Positions 17,329 to 25,043 of a DNA stretch of 46,865 bases are shown here, one piece after another. Within the stretch, counting starts at the first letter, position 1. Each line of letters opens with the position of its first letter. A program made the translations under genes and the position numbers. Under the pieces are notes generated by a model. It did not search any database. It was given only the letters and a program-made list of their open reading frames with translations, and had not been told where the DNA came from. The stretch is from Lysobacterales bacterium (GTDB taxonomy: Bacteria; Pseudomonadota; Gammaproteobacteria; Xanthomonadales; SZUA-5), in NCBI GenBank assembly GCA_022841325.1, contig JALHRS010000043.1, forward strand, positions 1 to 46,865. The letters are read 5' to 3'.

Positions 17329-17898
17329 ATGGCCTCGTATGGCATGAATGATGTCAAGAATGGACTCAAGATACTGGTGGATGGCGATCCGTACACGATC
17401 ATCGACACCGATTTCATCAAGCCCGGCAAGGGCCAGGCCTTCACCCGCATCAAGATCCGCAACCTGAAGAATGGCCGCACGGTCGAGCGCACCATGAAGG
17501 GCAGTGACTCCATCGAGGGCGCCGATGTGGTCGATACCGACATGCAGTACCTGTATTCGGATGGCGAGTACTGGCACTTCATGCAGTCGGAGACCTATGA
17601 GCAGTTCCAGGCTGACAAGGCCGCCGCCGGCGAAGCGGCGCAATGGCTGCGCGAACAGGACATGTGCATCGTGACCCTGTGGAACAACGCGCCGCTGTCG
17701 GTGCAGCCGCCGAATTTCGTCGAACTGAAGATCGTCGAGTGCGATCCGGGTGTGCGTGGCGACACCGCGCAGGGTGGCGGCAAGCCGGCCAAGCTGGAAA
17801 CCGGCGCCGTCGTGCGCGTGCCGCTGTTCGTCGAGAACGGCGAAACCGTGCGGGTGGACACGCGCAGCGGCGAGTACGTCGGCCGCGCCAACAAGTAA
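17329..17898 (+). CDS. efp: Translation elongation factor P
   Basis: A 189-residue protein that enters the ribosomal E site and relieves stalling at polyproline stretches. The three-domain fold is recognisable: KOW-like domain I with the modification loop [10 protein letters not shown] (K34 is the lysine to be beta-lysylated), then two OB domains, ending [14 protein letters not shown]. Of two in-frame ATGs (17317 and 17329), the second gives the standard N-terminus [12 protein letters not shown] and lies 6 bases after GGAG, so it is chosen. The divergent epmB supports the beta-lysine branch rather than rhamnosylation or 5-aminopentanol. Confidence 0.95.
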   Translation: MASYGMNDVKNGLKILVDGDPYTIIDTDFIKPGKGQAFTRIKIRNLKNGRTVERTMKGSDSIEGADVVDTDMQYLYSDGEYWHFMQSETYEQFQADKAAAGEAAQWLREQDMCIVTLWNNAPLSVQPPNFVELKIVECDPGVRGDTAQGGGKPAKLETGAVVRVPLFVENGETVRVDTRSGEYVGRANK

Positions 17899-17917
17899 GT
17901 CGAAGCGGAGCGCGGCG

Positions 17918-19261
17918 ATGCAGGTCGTAGACCAACTGATCGAAGCGCGCTGGGTAGTGCCGGTGCAGCCCAGGGGCGTGGTCCTGGATGACCACGCCGT
18001 GGCCATCGCCGACGGCAACATCGTCGGACTGATGCCGATCGATCAGGCGCGGGCCCAGTTCCAGCCGCGTCAGGTCACGGTGCTCGACCAACACGTGCTG
18101 ATGCCCGGTCTGGTCAATGCCCATTGTCACGCGGCGATGAGCCTGATGCGCGGCATTGCCGATGATCTGCCGCTGATGACCTGGCTCAACGAGCACATCT
18201 GGCCGGCCGAGGGCGCGCTGGTGTCTGCGGCCTTCGTGGCCGATGGCGTCGAACTGGCGGTGGCAGAGATGCTCGCCGGCGGCATCACTGCCGTCAACGA
18301 CATGTATTTCTTCCCCGACGTGGCCGCCGGGGTCTATCGGCGACTGGGGATGCGCGCGGCCGTGGGCTTGATCGTGCTGGAGTTTCCCACGCCCTACGCG
18401 CGCAACGCCGACGAATACCTGGCCAAGGGTCTGGCTCTGGCCGACCAGCTCAAGGGCGACGCGCTGGTGCATGCCTGCTTTGCCCCGCATGCGCCGTATA
18501 CGGTTTCGGACGACAGCTTCAAGCGCATCCGCACCTATGCCGATCAGCTGGGCCTGCGCGTGCATGTGCACCTGCACGAGACCGCTTTCGAGGTGGAAGA
18601 GTCGCGCAAGCTCCACAATGAGCGCCCGCTGGCGCGGCTGAAGCGTCTCGGCTTCATCGGCCCGGATCTGACTGCGGTGCACATGACCCAGCTGACGCCG
18701 GGCGAGATCGAGGATGTGGCGCGGCATGGTGTGATCGTGGCTCATTGCCCTGAGTCCAATCTCAAGCTCGCCAGCGGCTTCTGCCCGGTCGGCGATCTGC
18801 TCAAGGCGGGCGTTGGTCTGGCCATCGGTACCGATGGCGTCGCCAGCAACAATGATCTGGATCTGTTCGGCGAGATGCGCACGGCGGCCTTGCTGGCCAA
18901 GGGCGTGTCGGCCGATCCGGCGGTGATGGACGCGGCGACGGCGCTGGAAGCGGCGACCTTGGGCGGCGCCCGCGCCATCGGTCTGGAAGATCGCATCGGC
19001 AGCATCGAAATCGGCAAGGCGGCGGATCTGGTCGCGGTCGATTTCCAGCGCCTGCATCTGGCGCCGGTATTCAATCCGCTGTCGCATCTGGTGTATGCGG
19101 CGTCGCGACACGATGTCAGCGACGTCTGGGTGGCCGGACAGCAGCGTGTGCGCGCCGGTGAGTTGCTCGGAGTGGATCGCGAGAAGCTGATGGCCACGGC
19201 CGCACGCTGGGCGCTGCAGGCGCAGGCAGCGGTGCGCGCCGGGCAGGCCCGGAACGCATGA
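17918..19261 (+). CDS. mtaD: TRZ/ATZ-family amidohydrolase, probable 5-methylthioadenosine / S-adenosylhomocysteine deaminase
   Basis: A 447-residue metal-dependent hydrolase of the MtaD/TrzA group, which deaminates methylthioadenosine and S-adenosylhomocysteine to inosine derivatives. Metal ligands appear as HCH (H69 and H71, in NAHCHAAMSLMRG), the HVHLHETAFE block and GTDGVASNNDLD. The C-terminal IGSIEIGKAADLVAVD is typical of the family. The frame is open upstream into efp, but the ATG at 17918 starts the conserved domain. It overlaps ubiG by ATGA. The same gene order (deaminase, ubiG, HAD phosphatase) occurs in Pseudomonas, where the deaminase acts on methylthioadenosine. The exact substrate here is inferred. 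Confidence 0.85.
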   Translation: MQVVDQLIEARWVVPVQPRGVVLDDHAVAIADGNIVGLMPIDQARAQFQPRQVTVLDQHVLMPGLVNAHCHAAMSLMRGIADDLPLMTWLNEHIWPAEGALVSAAFVADGVELAVAEMLAGGITAVNDMYFFPDVAAGVYRRLGMRAAVGLIVLEFPTPYARNADEYLAKGLALADQLKGDALVHACFAPHAPYTVSDDSFKRIRTYADQLGLRVHVHLHETAFEVEESRKLHNERPLARLKRLGFIGPDLTAVHMTQLTPGEIEDVARHGVIVAHCPESNLKLASGFCPVGDLLKAGVGLAIGTDGVASNNDLDLFGEMRTAALLAKGVSADPAVMDAATALEAATLGGARAIGLEDRIGSIEIGKAADLVAVDFQRLHLAPVFNPLSHLVYAASRHDVSDVWVAGQQRVRAGELLGVDREKLMATAARWALQAQAAVRAGQARNA

Positions 19262-19959
19262 ACCAGAACGCCGACGCCCGCGAGCTGGCGCGTTTCGACA
19301 GCGTTGCCGCGCGCTGGTGGGACAGCGATGGCCCCTTCCGGCCGCTGCACGAGCTCAATCCGCAGCGGTTGGCTTTCATCAGCGAACGCCAGGCCCTGCC
19401 GGGTGCGCGTATCGTCGACATCGGCTGCGGCGGCGGCATCCTCAGCGAGGCCATGGCCCGCGCCGGCGCCGAGGTCATTGCCCTGGATCTGGCGGCGGAC
19501 GCGCTCGATGTGGCCAGGCTGCACGCGCTCGAAGCCGGCATTGCCGTGGATTACCGCCTGCAGTCGGCCGAGCAGCTGGCCGCCGAGATGCCCGGCTCCC
19601 AGGATGCGGTCACCTGCCTGGAAATGCTCGAACACGTGCCCGATCCGCTGTCGGTGCTGCGCGCCTGCGTGCAGTTGCTGAAGCCCGGTGGGCGCTTGTT
19701 CCTGTCGACGCTGAACCGCACCCCCAAGGCTTTTGCGCTGGGCATCGTCGGTGCCGAATACGTGCTCGGTCTGCTGCCGCGCGGCACCCATCGCTATGAG
19801 CGTTTTCTGAAACCGTCGGAGTTGCGCCGGGCGCTGGTCGATCTGGGGCTCGCCGAGCTGGAATTCGAAGGCCTGGCCTACGATCCCTTCACCCGCCAGG
19901 CACGCCGCAGCGCCGATCTTTCGATCAACTATCTGGTGGCCGCCCGGCGCCCATGTTGA
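19258..19959 (+). CDS. ubiG: Ubiquinone biosynthesis O-methyltransferase UbiG
   Basis: A 233-residue SAM-dependent class I methyltransferase that performs both O-methylation steps of ubiquinone synthesis. The SAM-binding motif I is IVDIGCGGGILSEAMA (about 52-67); EMLEHVPDP (motif II region) and LFLSTLNRTPKAF are family-specific. The N-terminal FDSVAARWWDSDGPFRPLHELNPQR is also characteristic of UbiG. Start and stop overlap both neighbours, so expression is likely coupled with mtaD and the HAD phosphatase. The deaminase upstream recycles products of SAM use, a sensible metabolic pairing. Confidence 0.94.
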   Translation: MNQNADARELARFDSVAARWWDSDGPFRPLHELNPQRLAFISERQALPGARIVDIGCGGGILSEAMARAGAEVIALDLAADALDVARLHALEAGIAVDYRLQSAEQLAAEMPGSQDAVTCLEMLEHVPDPLSVLRACVQLLKPGGRLFLSTLNRTPKAFALGIVGAEYVLGLLPRGTHRYERFLKPSELRRALVDLGLAELEFEGLAYDPFTRQARRSADLSINYLVAARRPC

Positions 19960-20633
19960 GAGCGGTTCTGTTTGACCTCGATGGCACGCTGATCGATACC
20001 GCCGCGGATCTGATCGGTACGCTCGACGACGTCCGTGCCGAGCTGGGACTGGCGCCGTGCACGGCCGAGCTGCCGCCGGCCGTCGCCGCGCGCGGTGGTC
20101 GCGGGCTGTTGACGCTGGGTTTTCCCGGACAGCCGGAGCTGGTCGAGCGCCTGTTGCCGCGCTATCTGCAGATCTATGCTGGTCGTCTGTCGCAGCTGAG
20201 CCGGCCCTATGCCGGCATTGCGCAGGCGCTGGAGCAGCTGCAGATGGCCGGGATTCCCGCCGCCATCGTCACCAACAAACCTGAAGCTCTGGCCCGACAG
20301 TTGCTCGCTGAACTCGGCTGGACCCGGCGTTTCGCCGCCCTGGTCGGCGGCGACACCCTGGACCGGCGCAAACCGCATCCGGAGCCGATCTGGCATGTCT
20401 GTCAGGCACTGCAGCTGAAGCCGGCGCAGACCATCATGGTCGGTGACGACGAGCGCGATATTGCTGCCGGTCGCGCTGCCGGCTGCGCACTCAATATCGC
20501 CACGGCCTATGGCTACCTCGAAGCGCCGGATCAGGTGGGCAGCTGGGGCGCCGACCAGATCGTCGACGACCCAACCCAGCTCGGCGCGGCGCTGCAGCGC
20601 AGCCTGGCGCTGATGGCGCAGCGAGCAGGCTGA
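19953..20633 (+). CDS. HAD-family phosphatase: MupP or phosphoglycolate phosphatase
   Basis: A 226-residue HAD hydrolase with the catalytic motif DLDGTLID (nucleophile D8, acid D10), a helical cap with a Gly/Arg-rich segment, TNKPE (motif II region), KPHPEP (motif III lysine) and GDDERDI (motif IV). It resembles both phosphoglycolate phosphatase Gph and MupP, the N-acetylmuramate 6-phosphate phosphatase of cell-wall recycling. In Pseudomonas, mupP lies immediately after ubiG, which favours MupP on synteny. The sequence alone does not decide. The start overlaps ubiG by 7 bases and the stop touches the next start. Confidence 0.8.
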   Translation: MLRAVLFDLDGTLIDTAADLIGTLDDVRAELGLAPCTAELPPAVAARGGRGLLTLGFPGQPELVERLLPRYLQIYAGRLSQLSRPYAGIAQALEQLQMAGIPAAIVTNKPEALARQLLAELGWTRRFAALVGGDTLDRRKPHPEPIWHVCQALQLKPAQTIMVGDDERDIAAGRAAGCALNIATAYGYLEAPDQVGSWGADQIVDDPTQLGAALQRSLALMAQRAG

Positions 20634-21385
20634 TGCTGACGGGCGTCAATCCGGCCTTGCTGGAGTTCTGCCAACCCTGGCTGGCGGGCGAGCCGCGACT
20701 GTTGCTGGCCTGCCAGTTTGCCCCCGAAGGCCGCGCCCGTGAGCAGTTTCTGGCGGTCAACGTGTTGATGCGCGAACTGGCGCAGAGCGTGATTGCGGTC
20801 AGCGAAAGGCGCGTCGCCGAGGCCCGGCTCGCCTGGTGGGCCGAGGAGGCTCAAGCCTGGGCCGCAGGACATCCCCGACACCCACTGGCGCACGGTTTTG
20901 CCGATCTCGGGCAGGACCAGCCGGTGGCCGGGCTGGTGGCGGCCAGCTCCGACTGGTTGATGGCGGCGGCGCCGGAGCAGTCTCAGGCCTTGCATGCACG
21001 CCTGGCGGCGCTGGCCGCTGCCAGCGAGCGCCTGCATCCCGGGGCCGCGGCCTGGCGCATACCGTGGTTGGCGCTGATGCTGCGACTGACCTTGGGCGCG
21101 AGCACACCGCTGACCAATGTGCTGCCGCTCGATCTCTGGGCACGGCACAGCCTCAAGCGCTCGCAATGGCCGGAGCTCGCGCACCAGCGCCGCTGCGAGT
21201 TGATGGCCGAGGTGGTGCAGGGCCTGGCGCTGGAGCCGGCAACGGCCGCAGATCCGGCCGCGGCCGTGCTCCAGCACCTGGAAGCGCGTTGGCTTGCGAG
21301 TGCGCAGCGCTGGCGCGCCGAAGGCGACCGCCTCGGCCCCTGGGATGTCTTCGGTGCCTGGCGCGCCGCGCGCCGCAGCCGTTGA
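20633..21385 (+). CDS. Squalene/phytoene synthase-like protein lacking Asp-rich motifs
   Basis: A 250-residue all-alpha protein resembling the squalene/phytoene synthase superfamily, mainly through AEARLAWWAEEAQAWAAGHPRHPLA and the following helices. The two DxxxD magnesium-binding motifs of true synthases are not visible, so prenyl-transferase activity is doubtful. It is closer to NDUFAF6-type and uncharacterised proteobacterial members. It begins directly at the end of the phosphatase gene (overlap of one base) and closes the mtaD-ubiG cluster. A link to quinone or respiratory-complex assembly is suggested only by the ubiG neighbourhood. Confidence 0.65.
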   Translation: MLTGVNPALLEFCQPWLAGEPRLLLACQFAPEGRAREQFLAVNVLMRELAQSVIAVSERRVAEARLAWWAEEAQAWAAGHPRHPLAHGFADLGQDQPVAGLVAASSDWLMAAAPEQSQALHARLAALAAASERLHPGAAAWRIPWLALMLRLTLGASTPLTNVLPLDLWARHSLKRSQWPELAHQRRCELMAEVVQGLALEPATAADPAAAVLQHLEARWLASAQRWRAEGDRLGPWDVFGAWRAARRSR

Positions 21386-21563
21386 GGCGGGCGAGGAACC
21401 GAGCTCTTGTGGGTCCGGACTTGTCCGGACGCTGTAAACGTGAAACCGGGAGTTGCGGTCCCGGATACACGAGGACACGAGGACGAGAGGGCGCGCAAGG
21501 ACAGGTTCGGTGCGAGCCACCTGTTTCGGCCCGAAACTGCCCACGGGGCATGAACCCCCCCGG

Positions 21564-21648
21564 CGTCATTGCGAGCGTAGCGAAGCAATCCAGAGGCACA
21601 GCTTCAGAAGCACTGGATTGCTTCGTCGCTGCGCTCCTCGCAATGACG
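21564..21648. repeat. CGTCATTGCGAG palindrome, copy 1
   Basis: An 85-bp imperfect palindrome. The left arm (CGTCATTGCGAGCGTAGCG, then AAGCAATCCAG) pairs with a right arm that ends CTCCTCGCAATGACG. The centre (about 20 bases) is not paired. The same ends recur at 24917-24995, 38371-38467 and 40693-40787. It resembles a short repeat scattered in many bacterial genomes; mobility is inferred from dispersion only. Confidence 0.8.
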
Positions 21649-21846
21649 AATCAATACCTTAAGGTATGGGTTCATGGAGATATTTCGGCTCTTGGTGCCT
21701 TGTGTGCTCAACCTGTGGCGCATGGCATTTGGAGCCAGGGATCGCCTTCGCCCTGTCGACCGTCGCGGATAGAGTCCCACAGAAGCCTGGTTGATCCAGC
21801 CCTTCTCCGCGACCTCCGCGTCTCCGCGTGAGCCAGCTCCTCCCGG

Positions 21847-21881
21847 CAACCAACAACCAACAACCAACAACCAACAACCAG
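21847..21881. repeat. AACCAAC heptamer tandem array
   Basis: About five near-perfect copies of the heptamer AACCAAC end 3 bases from the rsgA stop. On the rsgA mRNA strand this reads as repeated GGTTGTT just downstream of the stop codon. Related arrays lie at 26751-26782 and 42724-42783. Confidence 0.8.
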
Positions 21882-21884
21882 CCC

Positions 21885-22964
21885 TCAGCTGCGGCCCTTC
21901 TTCTTCAGCACATCGCGCAGTGCGCGGGCCATGGCGGCGTCGTGTTGCTTGCGTTCGCGGCGGGCGATCGGGCTTTCGCCGGCGCGGCTGATTTCGCCGC
22001 CGAGCTTGCTCCAGCTGCTGAGGCGGGCCGGGTCCAGTTGCTGGGCTTCGATGGCGGCGCGCACGGCGCAGCCCGGTTCCTTTTCGTGCTTGCAGTCGCG
22101 GAAACGGCAGGAGGTCGCCAGCGCTTCGATGTCGTCGAAGCCGGCTTCGGCCAGATCCTCGTCGCCGGTGAGCTTGATCTCGCGTAGCCCCGGGGTATCG
22201 ATCAGGCAGGCGCCGCCGGGCAGGGGTTTGAGCGCCCGCGAGACCGTGGTGTGGCGGCCGCGACCGTCGCGTTCGCGGGTGGTGCCGGTGGCTTGCAGCT
22301 CGGCGCCGAGCAAGGTGTTGGTCAACGTGCTCTTGCCGGCACCGGAAGAGCCGATCAATACCGCGGTCTGACCCGGCAGCAGTTCCGCCGCCAGCGCGGC
22401 GCAACTCTCCGGCGATTTGGCATTGATGGCATGCACCGTGGTGCCCGGCGCAATGGTCTCGACGGCCACGCGCAGCTCATCGACCTCGCTGCTCTTGTCG
22501 GCCTTGGTCAGCACCAGGATCGGGTGCGCGTCGGAGCTGCTGACCAGTGTCAGATAGCGCTCGATACGGCGCAGATTGAAATCGCGATCCATGCCGGTGA
22601 CGATCAGTGCGTGGTCGATATTGGCGGCTATGGCCTGACGCGCCTGGGTCTCGCCGGCGGCGCCGCGCACCAGCGTGGAGAAACGCGGCAGCAGTTCCTC
22701 GATGATCCACTCGCCACCGTGGCGCACGGCAGCGATGCACCAGTCGCCCACGCAGGGCCGCTCACTGGCCTGTTCGACGCGATGACGCAGGCGCGGCAGC
22801 GACTTGGCGACATGAGTGTCGCTGCCATCGTGAATGACGTAGCCGGAACGATGCTGCTCGACGATGCGCGCCAGGATGCTGTCGTCGGGAATGACCAGAT
22901 CCGGCCAGCGCCTGGCGCAAAAGCCGATCCGGGACAGCAGTTCCAGTTGCGCGGGTGTGTGCAT
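21885..22964 (-). CDS. rsgA: Ribosome small-subunit biogenesis GTPase RsgA
   Basis: A 359-residue circularly permuted GTPase that checks late 30S maturation. An N-terminal OB-fold region (about 30-115) is followed by the permuted G motifs: G4 TKAD (153-156), G1 GSSGAGKS (205-212) and G3 DTPG (256-259). The C-terminal zinc site consists of C286, C291, H293 and C299 (CRFRDCKHEKEPGC). The tail is Lys/Arg-rich. It starts at 22964 with MHTPAQLELLSRIGF. It is divergent from the DUF937 gene and its 3' end borders a heptamer array. Confidence 0.92.
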   Translation of the reverse strand: MHTPAQLELLSRIGFCARRWPDLVIPDDSILARIVEQHRSGYVIHDGSDTHVAKSLPRLRHRVEQASERPCVGDWCIAAVRHGGEWIIEELLPRFSTLVRGAAGETQARQAIAANIDHALIVTGMDRDFNLRRIERYLTLVSSSDAHPILVLTKADKSSEVDELRVAVETIAPGTTVHAINAKSPESCAALAAELLPGQTAVLIGSSGAGKSTLTNTLLGAELQATGTTRERDGRGRHTTVSRALKPLPGGACLIDTPGLREIKLTGDEDLAEAGFDDIEALATSCRFRDCKHEKEPGCAVRAAIEAQQLDPARLSSWSKLGGEISRAGESPIARRERKQHDAAMARALRDVLKKKGRS

Positions 22965-23153
22965 GCGGGCCGGAGTCTAGCCTGCATTAACGCCAGCTGC
23001 GCGGGCAGGCAGCGCAATTCGCGCTGGCGCTGATGCATCGTCGGCGCCCGGGTTTCGAGATGTTCCAAGGCGGGCACCAATTTTGACCTGCGGCCGACCT
23101 CTCGATTTGGCCATCGTGCGATGATCCGGTTTCACTTGCAGGAGGTCATCCGT

Positions 23154-23852
23154 ATGAGCGCACTAGACGCGATGCTGAGTCAGCTGAATCCGCAGACGAT
23201 CCAACAGATGGCCGGTCAGTTGGGCGCCAGCCCCGAGCAGACGCAGAGCGCCATCCAGGCGGCCTTGCCGATGCTGATGGGCGCCATGCAGCGCAATGCC
23301 TCCAGTCCGGATGGTGCCCAGGCCCTGTTCGGGGCGGTCACGCGCGACCATCAGGGTGTGGATCTGGGAGGGCTGCTGGGTGGATTGCTCGGTGGCGGTG
23401 GTGCTAACGCCGCTGGCGGTGGTGGATTGGGCAGTCTGATGGGTGCCGTGATGGGCATGATGGGTGGCGGTCAGCAGGCCGCTCCGCAACGCTCGCCGCT
23501 GGAAAACGGAACTGCCATTCTTGGCCATGTCTTCGGTCAGCAGCAGCCGCGGGCGGCGGCGGGCGTGGCCAAGGCTTCTGGCCTGGATATGGGTTCTGCA
23601 GCGCAGCTGATGGCCATGTTGGCACCGATGCTGATGGGGGCGCTGGGCCAGCAGACCCAGGCCAAAGGACTGGATGCGGGTGGTCTGGCCGGCATGCTGG
23701 GCAAGGACGTGGAGCGCGCCACGGGCGGCAATGCGGGAGGATTGCATTCCATGTTGGGCGGCATGCTCGACACCGATGGCGACGGTGACGTCGACGCCGC
23801 CGATCTGCTCAAGCACGGCAGCGGGCTGCTCAATTCCTTCATGCGTCGCTGA
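23154..23852 (+). CDS. DUF937 (YidB-like) protein with C-terminal EF-hand-like loop
   Basis: A 232-residue protein of the DUF937 family, function unknown. The N-terminal helical domain (MSALDAMLSQLNPQTIQQMA) and the central Gly/Met-rich segments (LGGLLGGLLGGGG, LMGAVMGMMGGG) are typical. The C-terminus contains a 12-residue calcium-loop-like sequence, DTDGDGDVDAAD (206-217), followed by a helix, like a dockerin or single EF-hand. GGAGG lies 8-12 bases before the ATG at 23154; an upstream in-frame ATG (23121) lacks this. It has no signal peptide. It precedes a DUF481 gene on the same strand after 105 bases. Confidence 0.75.
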   Translation: MSALDAMLSQLNPQTIQQMAGQLGASPEQTQSAIQAALPMLMGAMQRNASSPDGAQALFGAVTRDHQGVDLGGLLGGLLGGGGANAAGGGGLGSLMGAVMGMMGGGQQAAPQRSPLENGTAILGHVFGQQQPRAAAGVAKASGLDMGSAAQLMAMLAPMLMGALGQQTQAKGLDAGGLAGMLGKDVERATGGNAGGLHSMLGGMLDTDGDGDVDAADLLKHGSGLLNSFMRR

Positions 23853-23923
23853 ACCAGCCCAGGCTCGGCGGGCCCCGATGGCGGCCCTGCTCACCGCGCA
23901 TTCATCGCCGCAGCGCAAACATC

Positions 23924-23955
23924 CGGCCCCTTTCTTCCCACAAGAACAGGGGCTG
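23924..23955 (+). promoter_or_regulatory. Hairpin masking the ribosome-binding site of the DUF481 gene
   Basis: CGGCCCCT (23924-23931) can pair with AGGGGCTG (23948-23955), eight pairs including one G-U, around a 16-base loop. The paired AGGGG is the apparent Shine-Dalgarno sequence, 5 bases before the ATG at 23958. This could be a translational on/off or temperature-sensitive structure; only pairing potential is seen. Confidence 0.4.
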
Positions 23956-23957
23956 TC

Positions 23958-24674
23958 ATGCGTAAGGTATTGTTTCTGGCGCTGCTGGGCGCAAGCACGG
24001 GTGTATTTGCCGAGAACGGCTGGACTGGCGCCGGCGAGCTGGGTCTGGCTCTGTCACGCGGTAATTCCGAGACCGAAAGTCTCAACGCCAAGCTCGGTCT
24101 GACCCTCGAAGACGAAAAGTGGAAGCACAATGTCGGCTTTGCCGCGCTGCGCCAGAAGGGCCAGGTGGCGGAGACCGGCGATCTGGATCTGACTGCCAAT
24201 CGCTACGAGTTGACCGGTTCCACTGCTTACACCCTCAGCGAGCGCAGCTATTCGATCGGCTCGCTGCGCTACGAAAATGATGATTTCGCGCCCTACGACT
24301 ACCAGACCATCGTGTCTCTGGGCTATGGCTGGTATGCCATCAAGAATGAAGTCACCGAATGGTTATTTGAAGGCGGTCCCGGCTATCGCCGCATCAAGGA
24401 TTCCGCTACCCAGCAAACCGACGGCCAGGCCGTGTTCCGCGGCCGCATGAACTTCAAGCATGCGTTCAACGAGAGCACCTCCTTCGAGAATTCGCTGCTG
24501 CTCGAAGCCGGCTCCGACAATACCTTCGCCCAGAACGACAGTGGTCTGGTGGTCAAGATGAATGCCTCGCTGGCGCTCAAGGCCGGTCTGCAGTTCCGCC
24601 ACAACAGCGATGTCGCGCCCGGCCTGAAGAAGACCGACTCGCTGTTCACGACCAATCTTGTTTACAGCTTCTGA
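23958..24674 (+). CDS. DUF481 (YdiY-type) outer-membrane protein
   Basis: A 238-residue predicted beta-barrel of the DUF481 family, related to the salt-induced YdiY of enterobacteria. A signal peptide (RKVLFLALLGASTGVFA, cleavage before ENG) is followed by repeated amphipathic strands with family phrases such as GELGLALSRGNSETESLNAK and, near the middle, SIGSLRYENDDFAPYDYQTI. It ends with an aromatic residue (LVYSF), the usual outer-membrane assembly signal. The ribosome-binding site AGGGG may be masked by an upstream hairpin. No substrate is known for the family. Confidence 0.85.
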   Translation: MRKVLFLALLGASTGVFAENGWTGAGELGLALSRGNSETESLNAKLGLTLEDEKWKHNVGFAALRQKGQVAETGDLDLTANRYELTGSTAYTLSERSYSIGSLRYENDDFAPYDYQTIVSLGYGWYAIKNEVTEWLFEGGPGYRRIKDSATQQTDGQAVFRGRMNFKHAFNESTSFENSLLLEAGSDNTFAQNDSGLVVKMNASLALKAGLQFRHNSDVAPGLKKTDSLFTTNLVYSF

Positions 24675-24916
24675 GCGGGATGAGGGCGCGCGGCGCTCTC
24701 CGGGCAGTGATGCAGAAGACCCCCGGTGACGCGCTGCGCGGCACACCGGGCTACGCGCCATTCAGGCGATAGCGGCAGGGTGATTGCGCCGCCGCTGCTG
24801 GAGGGCGCCGCGCTGCGGCGCCGCTTTGCCTGGGCCGGAGATCAAGAGCGGCCGCGCAGGCGCGCGGCCCTCCTCAAAGCCGCTGCGATCCAGCCTCGCT
24901 GCGTACACCCGACTGG

Positions 24917-24995
24917 CGTCATTGCGAGCGTAGCGAAGCAATCCAGATGCACGGTCGCAGAAGCACTGGATTGCTTCGCTGCGCTCGCAATGACG
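24917..24995. repeat. CGTCATTGCGAG palindrome, copy 2
   Basis: A 79-bp copy with both arms of the simple CGTCATTGCGAGCG type (right arm GCGCTCGCAATGACG), separated by an unpaired centre. The core AGCACTGGATTGCTTCG is shared with copy 1. Confidence 0.8.
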
Positions 24996-25017
24996 CCGCC
25001 GATGAGCAATCCTGATC

Positions 25018-25040
25018 GTGCCCCGTGCCCCGTGCCCCGT
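25018..25040. repeat. GTGCCCC heptamer array at the parB 3' end
   Basis: Three tandem GTGCCCC units. On the parB mRNA strand they read as three GGGG runs separated by CAC, immediately after the stop codon. It is the shortest of the arrays with G-quadruplex-like composition in the window. Confidence 0.75.
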
Positions 25041-25043
25041 CTC

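Larger units (their letters stand above)
21386..21884. repeat. Repeat-filled intergenic region between the synthase-like gene and rsgA
   Basis: No convincing gene is present in these 499 bases. From left to right: a TGGGTCCGGACTTG-type element (21404-21432), short ACACGAGG repeats (about 21473-21490), a minus-oriented copy of the GTTCATGG element (21505-21556), a CGTCATTGCGAG palindrome (21564-21648), about 150 bases with nothing recognised, a degenerate CTCCGCG nonamer array (21802-21829) and an AACCAAC heptamer array (21847-21881). The two flanking genes converge here. Confidence 0.75.
24675..25043. repeat. Repeat-filled region between the DUF481 gene and parB
   Basis: These 369 bases lie between convergent genes and hold no credible gene. 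They contain a partial copy of the 85-bp two-hairpin unit (24714-24758), GGCGCCGCG-rich DNA (about 24800-24890), a CGTCATTGCGAG palindrome (24917-24995) and a GTGCCCC heptamer array (25018-25040) ending 3 bases from the parB stop. Confidence 0.75.
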
